From Bacteroidales bacterium (GTDB lineage Bacteria > Bacteroidota > Bacteroidia > Bacteroidales > UBA932): 64,000 nucleotides of DNA. How positions within the stretch are numbered: the stretch's first letter is position 1; every line of letters starts with the position of its first letter. This document shows positions 51,539-60,486 of the stretch, piece by piece. The notes beneath the pieces are model-generated. The model ran no database searches, was not told the DNA's origin, and saw only the letters and a program-made list of their open reading frames with translations. Made by a program: the position numbers and the translations under genes. The DNA is taken from NCBI GenBank assembly GCA_015060205.1, contig SUYY01000004.1, positions 1-64,000 of the forward strand, read 5' to 3'.

Positions 51539-51566
51539 AAAAACGGTCGGGGATTTCCCCGACCGT
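51539..51566 (-). terminator. Intrinsic terminator after the coiled-coil lipoprotein gene
   Basis: A perfect 10-bp stem ACGGTCGGGG/CCCCGACCGT with a 4-base loop; on the minus strand TTTTTCG follows. It separates the TlpA unit from the ten-gene unit. Confidence 0.88.
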
Positions 51567-51588
51567 AATTGATATTATGTAAGAGTTA

Positions 51589-54195
51589 TTACTCTGCTGA
51601 TGCAGGAACTTCAATCTTCTCCTTGATTACAGGTGCAAACTCGCCATCCTCAGACTCAACGACAACAGCAAGGTAATACGTAGACGATGCATTAGCATAC
51701 ATACCTGCCAACTTACCAGAAGACACTTTAGTAGTCGATTTGAAATTGTAATTATAATTATAAGTCAATGGGAGATTCTTCAAATCCTCATTAGTGTATT
51801 CTGTTGTACTGAACACATAGTAATAGGCCTTAGCAGAACCACCTTCCACATTAATTGGAAAATCATACCTATAACCGCTATAGTATGGAGCAGAAGTTAT
51901 CTCACCAAATGAGGCAGTAAGAGTACTACTGTAAACCAATTCCTTAGAAGCAAATACTTCGACATTGACTTCACCATACTTACCTGTTTCATCAACAGCA
52001 AGAGCAGCAAGAGCCTTCTGCGCACCTGCACCCTCAACATGCTCACGTGCCTCAACTACAGCATCTGCTGAAGGAACACCATTTGCAATGATATCGTCAG
52101 CAAGATTTTCAACAGCATCAATATCCTCAGGATTATAGAATCTATAGTATACTGTAGATCCTGCAACCGAAGGTGTAATATTTACGGCAATCAGATCAAA
52201 TGTGCATTCACCTTTTTCAAACGCCACTGTAACATCACTTCCTGGCTGAAGTTTTTCTGTATTAAACTCAAAGATATAAGGTTTAATATCATCGAATGTA
52301 TACTCTGCCCATGCCTTACCATTCTTCATCGGCATCACATAGAGGTAATAGCCGGTACCCGGAGCCAATGGTGTTGGTTCCTCCATATCCTGAACAACAA
52401 TCTCACTGAGTTTAAATTCAACATCACCACCTTCAGACACTTCCATTCCCAGATAATTCACACCATAAGCCAAGCCTGCCATATTCGACGAAAGATATGT
52501 CTCAAGGTCATATGATTCTGTGTTGTAGTTATATGTCATAGGTTTTGCAACTTTACCTATGATATATGAATCTGCACCGTACAATCCCATTGAAACAGTA
52601 ATCTCATCACAAGAAGCAGATACCAATTCGGCAGATACATCAACAGGTGTATAGTATGCGTAAACAAGGTCTTCGAGTGATGGTGCACCCCTATCATCGA
52701 CTGGACATGCCCATACTACAAACTGACTTCCACGAGGAAGTTCTTTTCCATATGTCCAGTCTGAGTACATCTTAGCGACAGTAACGTTAATTACATCAAC
52801 CTCATACTCACCCGGAACATACTTATTACCAACTGTATACTCACCAGTCTCCCAATCCATTGAGTTTATCTTCCAACTTGCCAGCATGTAATTCAAATCA
52901 TCTCCAAAATACTCATAGTTACCTATTGCGCTCACATATGCAGCAGGATCTGCCTCAAAATCAGCAATTGTAGCAAGACCTACCAATGCATCGTTGAAAT
53001 CTGTATTAGTGTTTCCCCACCAGTCAGTATTCGTAACAACATTAGGGTTAATAATAGTAACAATTCCATCCTCAGAAAGAGAAAGGCTGAAACCGGCTGA
53101 TGTACAAACTGCGAGTTTGGCAATCTTACATTTTCCTTCAGCAGTGTTAGCATGGAGAAGAATCTCACCGTCCGCCTCTGCAAACAACTTGACAGCCTCT
53201 TCCGTTGGAGCCGTAACAACAAGTTTATTTTTATCGATGACCGCTTTCCAACCATCTGGTTTAGACATTACATAATATGCAGCAATATCAGTAATGTTCA
53301 AATCAAATGTCTTATCCTCACCATAATCGAAGAATGTCTTACCAGCCTTGATTGCAATTGAAGACTCGTCTACGACATACTTAGGAAGTGTATACTCAAC
53401 CTCACCGATAGTGATGATCACGCAATCCTCTGTCTCAACAACGTCAGCAACGAGGCAAGAAGCGAGGTCGTTGGTGTTTACACCTGCGTCGATGAGTTCG
53501 CCACCGTTAACTGAGTACTGAAGGTCTCCGTTAGATGCAACTGAAAACTCGATCTCAACGTCAGGATGGCCTACAGGAACGCCAAGTGAAGTCACCTTTC
53601 CGTCAGCACCCTTGACAGCCCAATACTTCTCGGCACCGTCCTGGATTACAGTAACGAGACCTGTGTTCTCAACATTCTTGAGCGGCTTTGAGAGTTCAAC
53701 CTCCTTACCGTCAGCGAGTGTAAGAACCACGTTTCCGTTGATCTCAGTCACGTTTACAACTGCGATCTGAGCAAGAGCGCCGGCAACTTCAGCCTTGAGA
53801 GCAAAGTTCTTGTCAGCCTCTACGAGAGCATCGACAGCCTCTTTGAGGTCTTTAACGATTCCGTCAACCTTACCGTCAGCAGCGTCGAGACGTCCGACGA
53901 GGTCATTGACCTGAGTCTTAAGTGCAGCAAGGTCAGTAGCGAGTGAGCCGAGGTCTGCGATATCGCCTTCTACAGAGCCAAGATCCTCGTTAAGATCCTT
54001 GATTGCATTTTCAGCATCAGAAAGACGTGATGCGAGAGAGTTGATGCCTGAAACGTCATTCGAGAGAGTGTTCTCGAGGACTGTGATACGGTCGTCGAGT
54101 TTATCAATCTCACTCCTGAGAGCAGCATCATCGTAGCAAGACACCGCGAGGAGAGCAACTGCTCCTGCGAGAATAGATCTGAATGTCTTTTTCAT
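51589..54195 (-). CDS. Coiled-coil DUF4988 lipoprotein with Ig-like domains
   Basis: An 868-residue surface lipoprotein (signal ...LLAVSCYDD). A long coiled coil spans ~22-130, with regular heptads (LRSEIDKLDDRITVLENTL, AENAIKDLNEDLGSVEGDI), enough for a trimeric or dimeric stalk. A DUF4988/PL29 N-terminal-like domain follows (VVLTLADGKEVEL, VTVIQDGAEKYWAVKGADGK, ~150-215), then related beta domains (KPDGWKAVIDKNKLVVTAP) and Ig/FN3-like repeats. The gene is compositionally mixed: the first third (53400-54195) is more GC-rich with biased codons, the rest is AT-rich. It ends at a strong terminator. Function unknown; surface display is likely. Confidence 0.8.
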   Translation of the reverse strand: MKKTFRSILAGAVALLAVSCYDDAALRSEIDKLDDRITVLENTLSNDVSGINSLASRLSDAENAIKDLNEDLGSVEGDIADLGSLATDLAALKTQVNDLVGRLDAADGKVDGIVKDLKEAVDALVEADKNFALKAEVAGALAQIAVVNVTEINGNVVLTLADGKEVELSKPLKNVENTGLVTVIQDGAEKYWAVKGADGKVTSLGVPVGHPDVEIEFSVASNGDLQYSVNGGELIDAGVNTNDLASCLVADVVETEDCVIITIGEVEYTLPKYVVDESSIAIKAGKTFFDYGEDKTFDLNITDIAAYYVMSKPDGWKAVIDKNKLVVTAPTEEAVKLFAEADGEILLHANTAEGKCKIAKLAVCTSAGFSLSLSEDGIVTIINPNVVTNTDWWGNTNTDFNDALVGLATIADFEADPAAYVSAIGNYEYFGDDLNYMLASWKINSMDWETGEYTVGNKYVPGEYEVDVINVTVAKMYSDWTYGKELPRGSQFVVWACPVDDRGAPSLEDLVYAYYTPVDVSAELVSASCDEITVSMGLYGADSYIIGKVAKPMTYNYNTESYDLETYLSSNMAGLAYGVNYLGMEVSEGGDVEFKLSEIVVQDMEEPTPLAPGTGYYLYVMPMKNGKAWAEYTFDDIKPYIFEFNTEKLQPGSDVTVAFEKGECTFDLIAVNITPSVAGSTVYYRFYNPEDIDAVENLADDIIANGVPSADAVVEAREHVEGAGAQKALAALAVDETGKYGEVNVEVFASKELVYSSTLTASFGEITSAPYYSGYRYDFPINVEGGSAKAYYYVFSTTEYTNEDLKNLPLTYNYNYNFKSTTKVSSGKLAGMYANASSTYYLAVVVESEDGEFAPVIKEKIEVPASAE

Positions 54196-54273
54196 AATGA
54201 ATAGATTTAGTTAATAATTAATGTATTGTTAGTTAATAGTTTATGTTATTTTTTGTTGTTATCTTCCGGTCTG

Positions 54274-55980
54274 TCAGAATGTCGCTGTCAGAGTTATATT
54301 TGCTCCCGTGTAGGCCGGAATCTCACGACACACGCCGCCCGAGCATATGAATCCTGCCCTGTAGCGTCCGTAACCGGCTGCGACTCGGAGCCACCTCATC
54401 GAATAACTCAGACCAGCATTGTAATAATGCATCTTTGAGCCGCCGTGATTGTACATGTCACTTGCAAACACGCTCCAATGCGGTGCAAGACTCACCTCAA
54501 GTAGGGCTGCCATCCAGTCCTTCTGATAGTCCTTGCTTGTCAGATACTGGAGTTCCAGACGCGTAGAGAACTTTGAAGTCCACTTATACAGCAGATCCGC
54601 CACAACAGTATGTGACTGACCTATATGCAGTTCCTGCTCAATCACACCTGCATCCGTAAGAACAGATCCCATCTGTCCTCTGTCGTGTTCCTGAGCCGAA
54701 TACATGAGCGTCGTCTTGAACTTCTTTGTCCACTGTTTTTCCACATCTATGCTCAGATCCCACATCCTCATGTTTCCCCCTTTCATTCCGCCGTCCTGGT
54801 TGAGTGAGAAATAGGTGGAGAAGTTCGCGTGGACCTTCATTCCCCTCTTTCCTCCTATCTTAGAGCCTCTTCTGAAATTATAAAAGGCATCGATCTGTCC
54901 TCCAGCCTCGCCGTCGGTAAGCGGAACATAAGGTGTCAGGTTGGCAAGCATGTATGTATGTTGCGTACACAATGCAGGACAATAGGAAAGAACATTAACC
55001 GAAGGATTGTAGTAATCGATTACAACAAAACCGTCAGGCGCACAGGTGTATATCTTCTGGTTCATGCTGTCAAGACGCCTTGCCGAAAGCGAGACGCCCA
55101 GTCCGCCGGCATTATATCCGAGTTCGAGAAGTTGGGCATTCGCCTTTCTCGGATACATGGAAATATAATCCTGAATACCTGCACCTACATATTCACCCTT
55201 GAAGTAGAATCCGTCATAATCCAGATTGACTCTGCCGGAGAATCCTGTATTGTGTGTCTTGAAACCCTCGGAAAGAAGGTATTCTGACATCTTTTCATAT
55301 TTATAGAGAAACGAGCCTTCCACCGAAAGCAGAAGATTGCTCCATCCGAAGCAATCCGACAGCGATACCGAAGCATCCGCAGCAGCAAGAGCGGTCTTTG
55401 TCAGTCCAAGACCGAAGACAGGTGTCTTGGATATCTGAGTGTTATATACTCCGGTTCCCACTTTTCCCATTCTTGGAACACCGCCGAACACCCTGACTGC
55501 AAAAATATCCCGGAACTTGTATGTGGCACGTGCTCCGAGGATGGCATTGTTCAGACCGAGCGCCCTGTCTTCCCAACTGCGGAAAAGAAGTCCGCTTCCG
55601 AGTTGCTCATAGAAGGTTCCGGCAGAGACCGAATAGTCATTGTCGGTCCAACTTACATAAAGATTGCTCAAGGAGAGCATGCTTTCTGATATAGGATAGC
55701 CTATGGTTGTCGGGAAATAGCCTTCCAACTGAAGACCCGCCGAAAGACGTCCCTTATAATAATCGACCTTGAGATAGTTGTTCGAAGCATATCTGCTGCC
55801 CCTGAGATAGTTGTACTTAGGGTCTCCGCTTGTCACAGGAAGAAAGCCGTTGGTCGCGTCATCCACATAGACATGATTCAACGACTCCAGACTTGCCGAC
55901 ACGCGCCCCCAATCCTTCTTCTCTGCTTCAAGAGAAAACGGTATGGACAGGATGCAGAATATGAATAACAGTTTTTTCAT
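54274..55980 (-). CDS. DUF6029-type outer-membrane beta-barrel protein (copy 2)
   Basis: A 568-residue exported barrel (signal MKKLLFIFCILSIPFSLEA), ending ITLTATF. It shares long blocks with copy 1: NNYLKVDYYKGRLSAGLQLEG, FYEQLGSGLLFRSWEDRALG, YNFRRGSKIGGKRGMKVHAN, VEKQWTKKFKTTLMYS and the C-terminal CSGGVCREIPAYTG. It lies 21 bases after the tlpA-type gene and 78 bases before the coiled-coil lipoprotein gene. The TlpA-DUF6029 neighbourhood suggests that the barrel or its cargo carries disulfides; this is inference. Confidence 0.82.
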   Translation of the reverse strand: MKKLLFIFCILSIPFSLEAEKKDWGRVSASLESLNHVYVDDATNGFLPVTSGDPKYNYLRGSRYASNNYLKVDYYKGRLSAGLQLEGYFPTTIGYPISESMLSLSNLYVSWTDNDYSVSAGTFYEQLGSGLLFRSWEDRALGLNNAILGARATYKFRDIFAVRVFGGVPRMGKVGTGVYNTQISKTPVFGLGLTKTALAAADASVSLSDCFGWSNLLLSVEGSFLYKYEKMSEYLLSEGFKTHNTGFSGRVNLDYDGFYFKGEYVGAGIQDYISMYPRKANAQLLELGYNAGGLGVSLSARRLDSMNQKIYTCAPDGFVVIDYYNPSVNVLSYCPALCTQHTYMLANLTPYVPLTDGEAGGQIDAFYNFRRGSKIGGKRGMKVHANFSTYFSLNQDGGMKGGNMRMWDLSIDVEKQWTKKFKTTLMYSAQEHDRGQMGSVLTDAGVIEQELHIGQSHTVVADLLYKWTSKFSTRLELQYLTSKDYQKDWMAALLEVSLAPHWSVFASDMYNHGGSKMHYYNAGLSYSMRWLRVAAGYGRYRAGFICSGGVCREIPAYTGANITLTATF

Positions 55981-56001
55981 CAGGATAAGAGAAATGAGGC
56001 A

Positions 56002-56484
56002 TTATCTGCACTTCTTGACAGCCTCGAAAAGTTCGATTTCGTTTCCCGGGAGATAAGAGGTGTGCGAGTAAACGATCTTGCCTTTACCATCCAGTACGAA
56101 GACGTGAGGCACCTGTGAGACATTCATAGCCCTCATGAAGTCCTGATTCTTGTCGAAAAGGAGAATGTAGTCCTCACCCCAGCCACGACCTTCAGCGAAA
56201 GAACGTGCCTTTGCAAGAAGACGGCTGTCGTCTGTAGAGACTGCAACAACATTGAAATCCGCCTCTTCCTTCCAGTCCGGAAGAGCGTCATAGATGGCAT
56301 CGAGTTCGCGGATACACGGCTTGCACGATGTCGACCAGAATGAAACTATGGTCGGCTTGCCTGACTCGACTATTGTCTTTGTGTCGAAGGACTCGCCCTT
56401 TGAATTTTCAACCTTTACAGAAGGTACCTGAGCGAATGCTATCGTCGATACTAACAGTGCTATTGCTAATGTAAATGCTTTCAT
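56002..56484 (-). CDS. TlpA/ResA-type thioredoxin-like thiol-disulfide protein
   Basis: A 160-residue exported thioredoxin-fold protein with signal MKAFTLAIALLVSTIAFAQ. The active site CKPC is at about 54-57 in IVSFWSTSCKPCIRELDAIY. The cis-Pro loop is VSQVPHVFVLDGKG, and AVSTDDSRLLAKARSFAEGRGW forms the insert typical of TlpA proteins. It probably acts as a periplasmic reductant. It is the promoter-proximal gene of the TlpA-DUF6029-coiled-coil unit, with a clear promoter. Confidence 0.93.
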   Translation of the reverse strand: MKAFTLAIALLVSTIAFAQVPSVKVENSKGESFDTKTIVESGKPTIVSFWSTSCKPCIRELDAIYDALPDWKEEADFNVVAVSTDDSRLLAKARSFAEGRGWGEDYILLFDKNQDFMRAMNVSQVPHVFVLDGKGKIVYSHTSYLPGNEIELFEAVKKCR

Positions 56485-56504
56485 ATCAATAGAGAATATT
56501 TGGA

Positions 56505-56536
56505 CAAAGTTATATAATTATATCCTTTAAATCAAA
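56505..56536 (-). promoter_or_regulatory. Promoter of the TlpA-DUF6029 unit
   Basis: The minus strand has TTTG (56533-56536), a 20-base spacer and TAACTTTG (56505-56512), a perfect -7 box; the ATG is 20 bases downstream. Confidence 0.82.
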
Positions 56537-56558
56537 ATATTTTCCATCAAATTGAAAC

Positions 56559-57365
56559 TTAGAATCTGTCCAGACGCCTGTAAAGATCCACAGTCCTTAC
56601 TGCTTCTGCCACATCGTGAACCCTGAGGATGTCGGCACCTTTTTGAAGAGCATGGAAATGCAGGACCTGAGTGGCAGGAAGGGCATCTTCCGGACTGATA
56701 TTGAAATGCTTATATATCATACTCTTTCTGGAGACTCCTACAAGAAGGGGGCTTCCGAGCGATTTGAATTCACTCAGGTCAGAGAGCATCTGATAGTTCT
56801 GTTCCACGGTCTTTGCAAAACCGAATCCGGGATCGAGAATCCAGTCCTTGATTCCATAATGTAAGGCGGTTTTGGAGAAACGTCTGAAATATCCAAGCAC
56901 ATCATTGACAACATTTTCATAATCAGTAAGTTGTTGCATGGTTTCAGATGTACCTCTTTTGTGCATGGCAACATAGGTAAGCCCCAATTGTCCCACCAGA
57001 GGGAGCATCTGAGGGTCATCCTCACCTGCTGAAATATCGTTCACAATGAAATCACCTGTCAAATCATAAGTCCTGCTGACAATCTCAGACCAATAGGTAT
57101 CGACCGATATGCGGACATCCGGAAATTCAGTACGGATCTGCCCGAGTACCGGAGCGAGGCGTTCCCACTCCTGCCGCGCGCCTACAGGATGCGAACCGGG
57201 CCGGGTGGAGCATGCTCCTATGTCAATTATTGATGCGCCTTCCTCGACAAGAGTCCTTATCCTTGTCATTGCCGCACCTACGTCGGTGCAACGGCTTCCG
57301 GCGTAGTAGGAGTCGTCAGTGAGGTTGACGATGCCCATTATGTCTATCTGACGGTCTGCTTTCAT
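56559..57365 (-). CDS. folP: Dihydropteroate synthase
   Basis: Joins p-aminobenzoate to dihydropterin pyrophosphate in folate synthesis; target of sulfonamides. The start was set at 57365 (MKADRQIDIMGIVNLTDDSYYAGSRC in pieces), since the longer frame runs into a repeat and the divergent tmk start. The 268-residue TIM barrel shows GIVNLTDDSYY, IIDIGACSTRPGS, ISVDTYWSEI, IVNDISAGE, YVAMHKRG, LDPGFGFAKTVEQNY and LVGVSRKSMI. All pterin-binding motifs are intact. Confidence 0.95.
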   Translation of the reverse strand: MKADRQIDIMGIVNLTDDSYYAGSRCTDVGAAMTRIRTLVEEGASIIDIGACSTRPGSHPVGARQEWERLAPVLGQIRTEFPDVRISVDTYWSEIVSRTYDLTGDFIVNDISAGEDDPQMLPLVGQLGLTYVAMHKRGTSETMQQLTDYENVVNDVLGYFRRFSKTALHYGIKDWILDPGFGFAKTVEQNYQMLSDLSEFKSLGSPLLVGVSRKSMIYKHFNISPEDALPATQVLHFHALQKGADILRVHDVAEAVRTVDLYRRLDRF

Positions 57366-57392
57366 CTGAACATAAAAACGGTGGGCAAAATT

Positions 57393-57447
57393 AGTGAAAA
57401 GATTCTTCGCTTCGCTCAGAATGACAGTAAAAAGAAATCTTTTCACT
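57393..57447. repeat. Dispersed repeat bounded by 12-bp inverted repeats
   Basis: AGTGAAAAGATT (57393-57404) and its exact reverse complement AATCTTTTCACT (57436-57447) flank a core CTTCGCTTCGCTCAGAATGACAG-type element (written here in shortened form: CTTCGCTTCGCTCAG, AATGACAG). The core belongs to the same broad group as the repeats at 7860 and 8825. The right arm touches the tmk -7 box. Confidence 0.75.
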
Positions 57448-57454
57448 ATTTTTG
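57447..57454 (+). promoter_or_regulatory. Promoter -7 box of tmk
   Basis: TATTTTTG (TAnnTTTG), 23 bases before the ATG at 57478. It directly adjoins the inverted repeat. Confidence 0.6.
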
Positions 57455-57477
57455 TGGGATAATCCAAGAAAAACATC

Positions 57478-58158
57478 ATGCTGGTAGTACTAGAAGGTCT
57501 GGACGGAGCCGGTAAATCCACCCAGACAAAGAAACTAAGAACATATCTCGAAGGCCTTTTCGGCTCATTGGAATACATCCACTTTCCACGGTACGACGCT
57601 CCCGTCTACGGAGACCTTATAAGCCGTTTTCTCCGCGGAGACTTCGGAAGCAACGAACAGGTGCATCCTCAACTGGTGGCGCTTCTTTTTGCCGAAGACC
57701 GTCATGGAGCGGCCCCACAGATGAAGGAGGTGCTGAATGCGGGCGGAAACATTCTTCTTGACAGGTATGTATACTCCAACATCGCATACCAATGCGCGAA
57801 ACTCTCCGATGACGCTCAGGCTGAGCAGTTGAGAGAGTGGATATTCAATACCGAATACGGCGATTTCAGCCTTCCGAAACCGGACCTGAACATATTCCTC
57901 GACGTCCCTATCGGATTTGTGGAATCAAAACTCAAAAGTCAGAGAGGTGGTGCCGACCGTGACTATCTTGAAGGCGGCCAGGACATCCATGAGGCTGATA
58001 TAGAGTTCCAGAAAAGAGTAAGGGCGATATACAGGAGACAATGCGAACTCGACCCGAAGTTCATAAGGATAGACTGCTCTGATGACTATGGACAGATGCT
58101 TCCTCCGGGAGAGATTTTTGCAAAAGTGAAGGATGTTGTCGACAATGCCATAAAATAG
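57478..58158 (+). CDS. tmk: Thymidylate kinase
   Basis: Phosphorylates dTMP to dTDP. The 226-residue protein has the P-loop MLVVLEGLDGAGKSTQTKKL, the dTMP-binding HFPRYDAPVYGDLI, the DR motif LLDRYVYSNIAYQCAKL and FLDVPIGFVESKL. The lid region (SQRGGADRDYLEGGQDIHE) carries Arg residues. This is a type with a slightly longer lid, common in Bacteroidota. A membrane protein gene follows 6 bases later and is likely cotranscribed. Confidence 0.95.
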   Translation: MLVVLEGLDGAGKSTQTKKLRTYLEGLFGSLEYIHFPRYDAPVYGDLISRFLRGDFGSNEQVHPQLVALLFAEDRHGAAPQMKEVLNAGGNILLDRYVYSNIAYQCAKLSDDAQAEQLREWIFNTEYGDFSLPKPDLNIFLDVPIGFVESKLKSQRGGADRDYLEGGQDIHEADIEFQKRVRAIYRRQCELDPKFIRIDCSDDYGQMLPPGEIFAKVKDVVDNAIK

Positions 58159-58164
58159 AACGGA

Positions 58165-59310
58165 ATGAGATATATCCTATTCAGAATGAAGCGTTTCTGC
58201 GGTTTTGCAGCAGGTTTTGTATTCTTTATTTCAGGTATTCTGAAACTTGTAGACCCGGTGGGGGCGTCACTTGTGATGAAGGAATATTACAAGTTCCTCC
58301 ACATCGGCTTTCTTGAAGTCACGGCAATGCCGAACGCCCTGTTCTTCGCATTTCTGGAGACGCTCATCGGAGCAGGACTCATCACCGGAGTATGGAGAAA
58401 GATCGTGGCTCCTGTCGCTTTGGGATTCCAGTCCTTCTTCACCTTCCTGACCCTTCTTCTCGTCATCTTCAAGCCGGAGATGGACTGCGGATGCTTCGGA
58501 GAGGCCATTCACCTCACCCACGCCCAGACTTTCATCAAGAACATCATTCTACTTGTCCTTCTTATCATTTATTATGTGCCGGCAAAATACCTGGGACAGA
58601 CCAAGAGAAAGAAATATGTATCCTTCGCCCTGGTAAGCCTTTCATCAGCAGCATTTGCCATATATTCCTTATCATATATACCGATGGCGGATTTCACAGA
58701 CCTTCGCCCGGGAACTGCAGTCAACAAGGAGTCTGTTTCAGAATCGTTTGATGCCGTGTTCGTATATGAAAAGGACGGAAAGGAAGAGACATTCACTCTG
58801 GAGAATCTGCCTGACAGCACATGGACATTTCTTCGCACAGAAGCACAGGGAAAGCCATCCGAGACACCTGCCCATATATCCATACATGACGGGAACGGCA
58901 ATTATGCCGACTCACTCCTTACTACCGGCAAAGTCATGATTGTGAGCGTGTACAGGGACAGACTGCCAGAGAAAGACAGCATTCTGATCAGGAAATTCCT
59001 TGCAGATGCGCAAAGCGAAGGATTCCGCCCGCTTCTGCTTACCTCAGACATGCAGATACAGGACTCGGACCGCTACAACTGCGATTACAAGACCCTGATA
59101 ACCCTTAACAGGTCCAACGGCGGTGCCACATATCTTGAAGACGGCTATATCATCCGCAAATGGGCAAAAAGAGCATTGCCAGCCCCTGAGGAACTGGCAA
59201 TGATTTCCGAGGAGGATCCCACAGAGACCTTTATCGGCCGCGACACCAAGACAAGCCTGGCATTTCAGGGATTCCTTCTATATGTGTTTGCTGTAATGCT
59301 TCTGCTCTGA
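58165..59310 (+). CDS. DoxX/MauE-like membrane protein (BT_3928 family)
   Basis: A 381-residue inner-membrane protein. The N-terminal ~150 residues have four to five transmembrane helices of the DoxX/MauE type (FAAGFVFFISGILKLVDPVG, FLETLIGAGLITGVW, LLLVIFKPEMDCGCFGEAI with a CGCFG cysteine pair). A soluble middle part of ~190 residues and a final hydrophobic helix (GFLLYVFAVMLLL) follow. The plan matches the BT_3928-type family of Bacteroidota. The CxC pair and MauE relationship hint at disulfide or quinone-linked redox roles; this is not proven. It ends exactly where the convergent Omp28 gene ends. Confidence 0.82.
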   Translation: MRYILFRMKRFCGFAAGFVFFISGILKLVDPVGASLVMKEYYKFLHIGFLEVTAMPNALFFAFLETLIGAGLITGVWRKIVAPVALGFQSFFTFLTLLLVIFKPEMDCGCFGEAIHLTHAQTFIKNIILLVLLIIYYVPAKYLGQTKRKKYVSFALVSLSSAAFAIYSLSYIPMADFTDLRPGTAVNKESVSESFDAVFVYEKDGKEETFTLENLPDSTWTFLRTEAQGKPSETPAHISIHDGNGNYADSLLTTGKVMIVSVYRDRLPEKDSILIRKFLADAQSEGFRPLLLTSDMQIQDSDRYNCDYKTLITLNRSNGGATYLEDGYIIRKWAKRALPAPEELAMISEEDPTETFIGRDTKTSLAFQGFLLYVFAVMLLL

Positions 59311-60486
59311 TTACTTGATATACTCGAAAGGCTTTGTTTCGTTATATTTGAAGTCAATCACGTTGGCCACCTTATATACCGTACCCTTATGTGTGGTGAC
59401 AAATGCCGCGAAATGGAGATCGTCAAGATTGATCTTTCCTTTTGTATACCACCAACTGTCACCTACATCACATCGGCCGTCACCATTGAGGTCCTTCTGA
59501 CCGATATTGGCATTGATAAGGAAAATCCACTCGGCAGTCTTGCCTGCCTCGATCTTTCCAAGAGGATAGCCTACATGAGAGCCGAGATATCTGGATTCGG
59601 CAATACGCACGCAATTGTTGTGATAATGATACTCGTCCCCCCAGGTACCGTCAAGCAGATGCAGACGGTCGCTTGCGACCTGCTGCTTGATGTAGATATT
59701 GTCCTGCATAAGCCAGAGACCCACATTGTATTCATCTGTCTCCGCAGCCTTTACAGACACCTTGACAATGATCTGACCGTCTTCATAATACATCGGATTT
59801 GCAGATATTCCCACCTTTGCAGGCGCAGATGTCCACTCATCAATCTTTGACTGAAGACCGTCAACAGTACCGTTATATGGGTAAGTGGTATCATAATCGA
59901 TATGGAGATATGGCCATGAACTTACAGGATTAGGCACATTGGCGAAATCCACCTCCCCCGCATAATTCCTTACGGAAGCGAGAACCACCTTGTCCTTCAC
60001 TTCATCATTCAGCGTCCTCTTGATGAGATAGGTCATGAACGGACAGTTCGGACAGTCCGCACCTGTGTGCTGATTGAAGAATGTCCTGCGGACAAATGAT
60101 GTATTGGACGGTTCATTATCCTTTGCCGCAGAAGGAATCGAACGGGAAATGGCATTGATGGCCACAAAATCCGACTTTCCTGCCTTGTATGCCGCCTGGA
60201 AAGAATAGTTTCCAACCTGGTCTGTCGAAAAGACTGAACCCGTCTGCTCATATTTACTGCCGTCCACCTTGAAAACGGTTGCCTGACCAGTAACATCAGA
60301 GCCTTGATAGTAAACCTTGAACGACACTGCGTCACTTCCGTCAGCCTGAATGACACTTTTGTCGAAAGTCAGCACCACACCATCCATCTTGACGCCCATT
60401 CCTCCGACTTCCACCACGTCCTCACCGCATGAGGACATGATGACGACTGCCGAAAGAAAAGCCATGATTGTCTTTATATTCTTCAT
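59311..60486 (-). CDS. Omp28-family outer-membrane lipoprotein with CxxCP motif (copy 4)
   Basis: A 391-residue lipoprotein (lipobox AVVIMSSCGED). An Ig-like domain (~35-110, SVIQADGSDAVSFKVYYQGSDVT) precedes the Omp28 domain with CPNCP at about 145-149 in NQHTGADCPNCPFMTYLIKR. Near the C-terminus lies DLNGDGRCDVGDSWW, a calcium-loop (dockerin/EF-hand-like) sequence. It overlaps the 936-residue lipoprotein gene by one base (TAATG). The stop codon abuts the stop of the convergent gene with no spacer. It shares plan and motifs with copies 1-3 but lies 13 kb away in a separate unit. Confidence 0.85.
   Translation of the reverse strand: MKNIKTIMAFLSAVVIMSSCGEDVVEVGGMGVKMDGVVLTFDKSVIQADGSDAVSFKVYYQGSDVTGQATVFKVDGSKYEQTGSVFSTDQVGNYSFQAAYKAGKSDFVAINAISRSIPSAAKDNEPSNTSFVRRTFFNQHTGADCPNCPFMTYLIKRTLNDEVKDKVVLASVRNYAGEVDFANVPNPVSSWPYLHIDYDTTYPYNGTVDGLQSKIDEWTSAPAKVGISANPMYYEDGQIIVKVSVKAAETDEYNVGLWLMQDNIYIKQQVASDRLHLLDGTWGDEYHYHNNCVRIAESRYLGSHVGYPLGKIEAGKTAEWIFLINANIGQKDLNGDGRCDVGDSWWYTKGKINLDDLHFAAFVTTHKGTVYKVANVIDFKYNETKPFEYIK

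Noticed and set aside
38751..54195. Polysaccharide lyase family 29 enzymes
   Set aside because: Only the N-terminal PL29-like (DUF4988) domain is recognisable; no lyase catalytic domain was seen in the three proteins.
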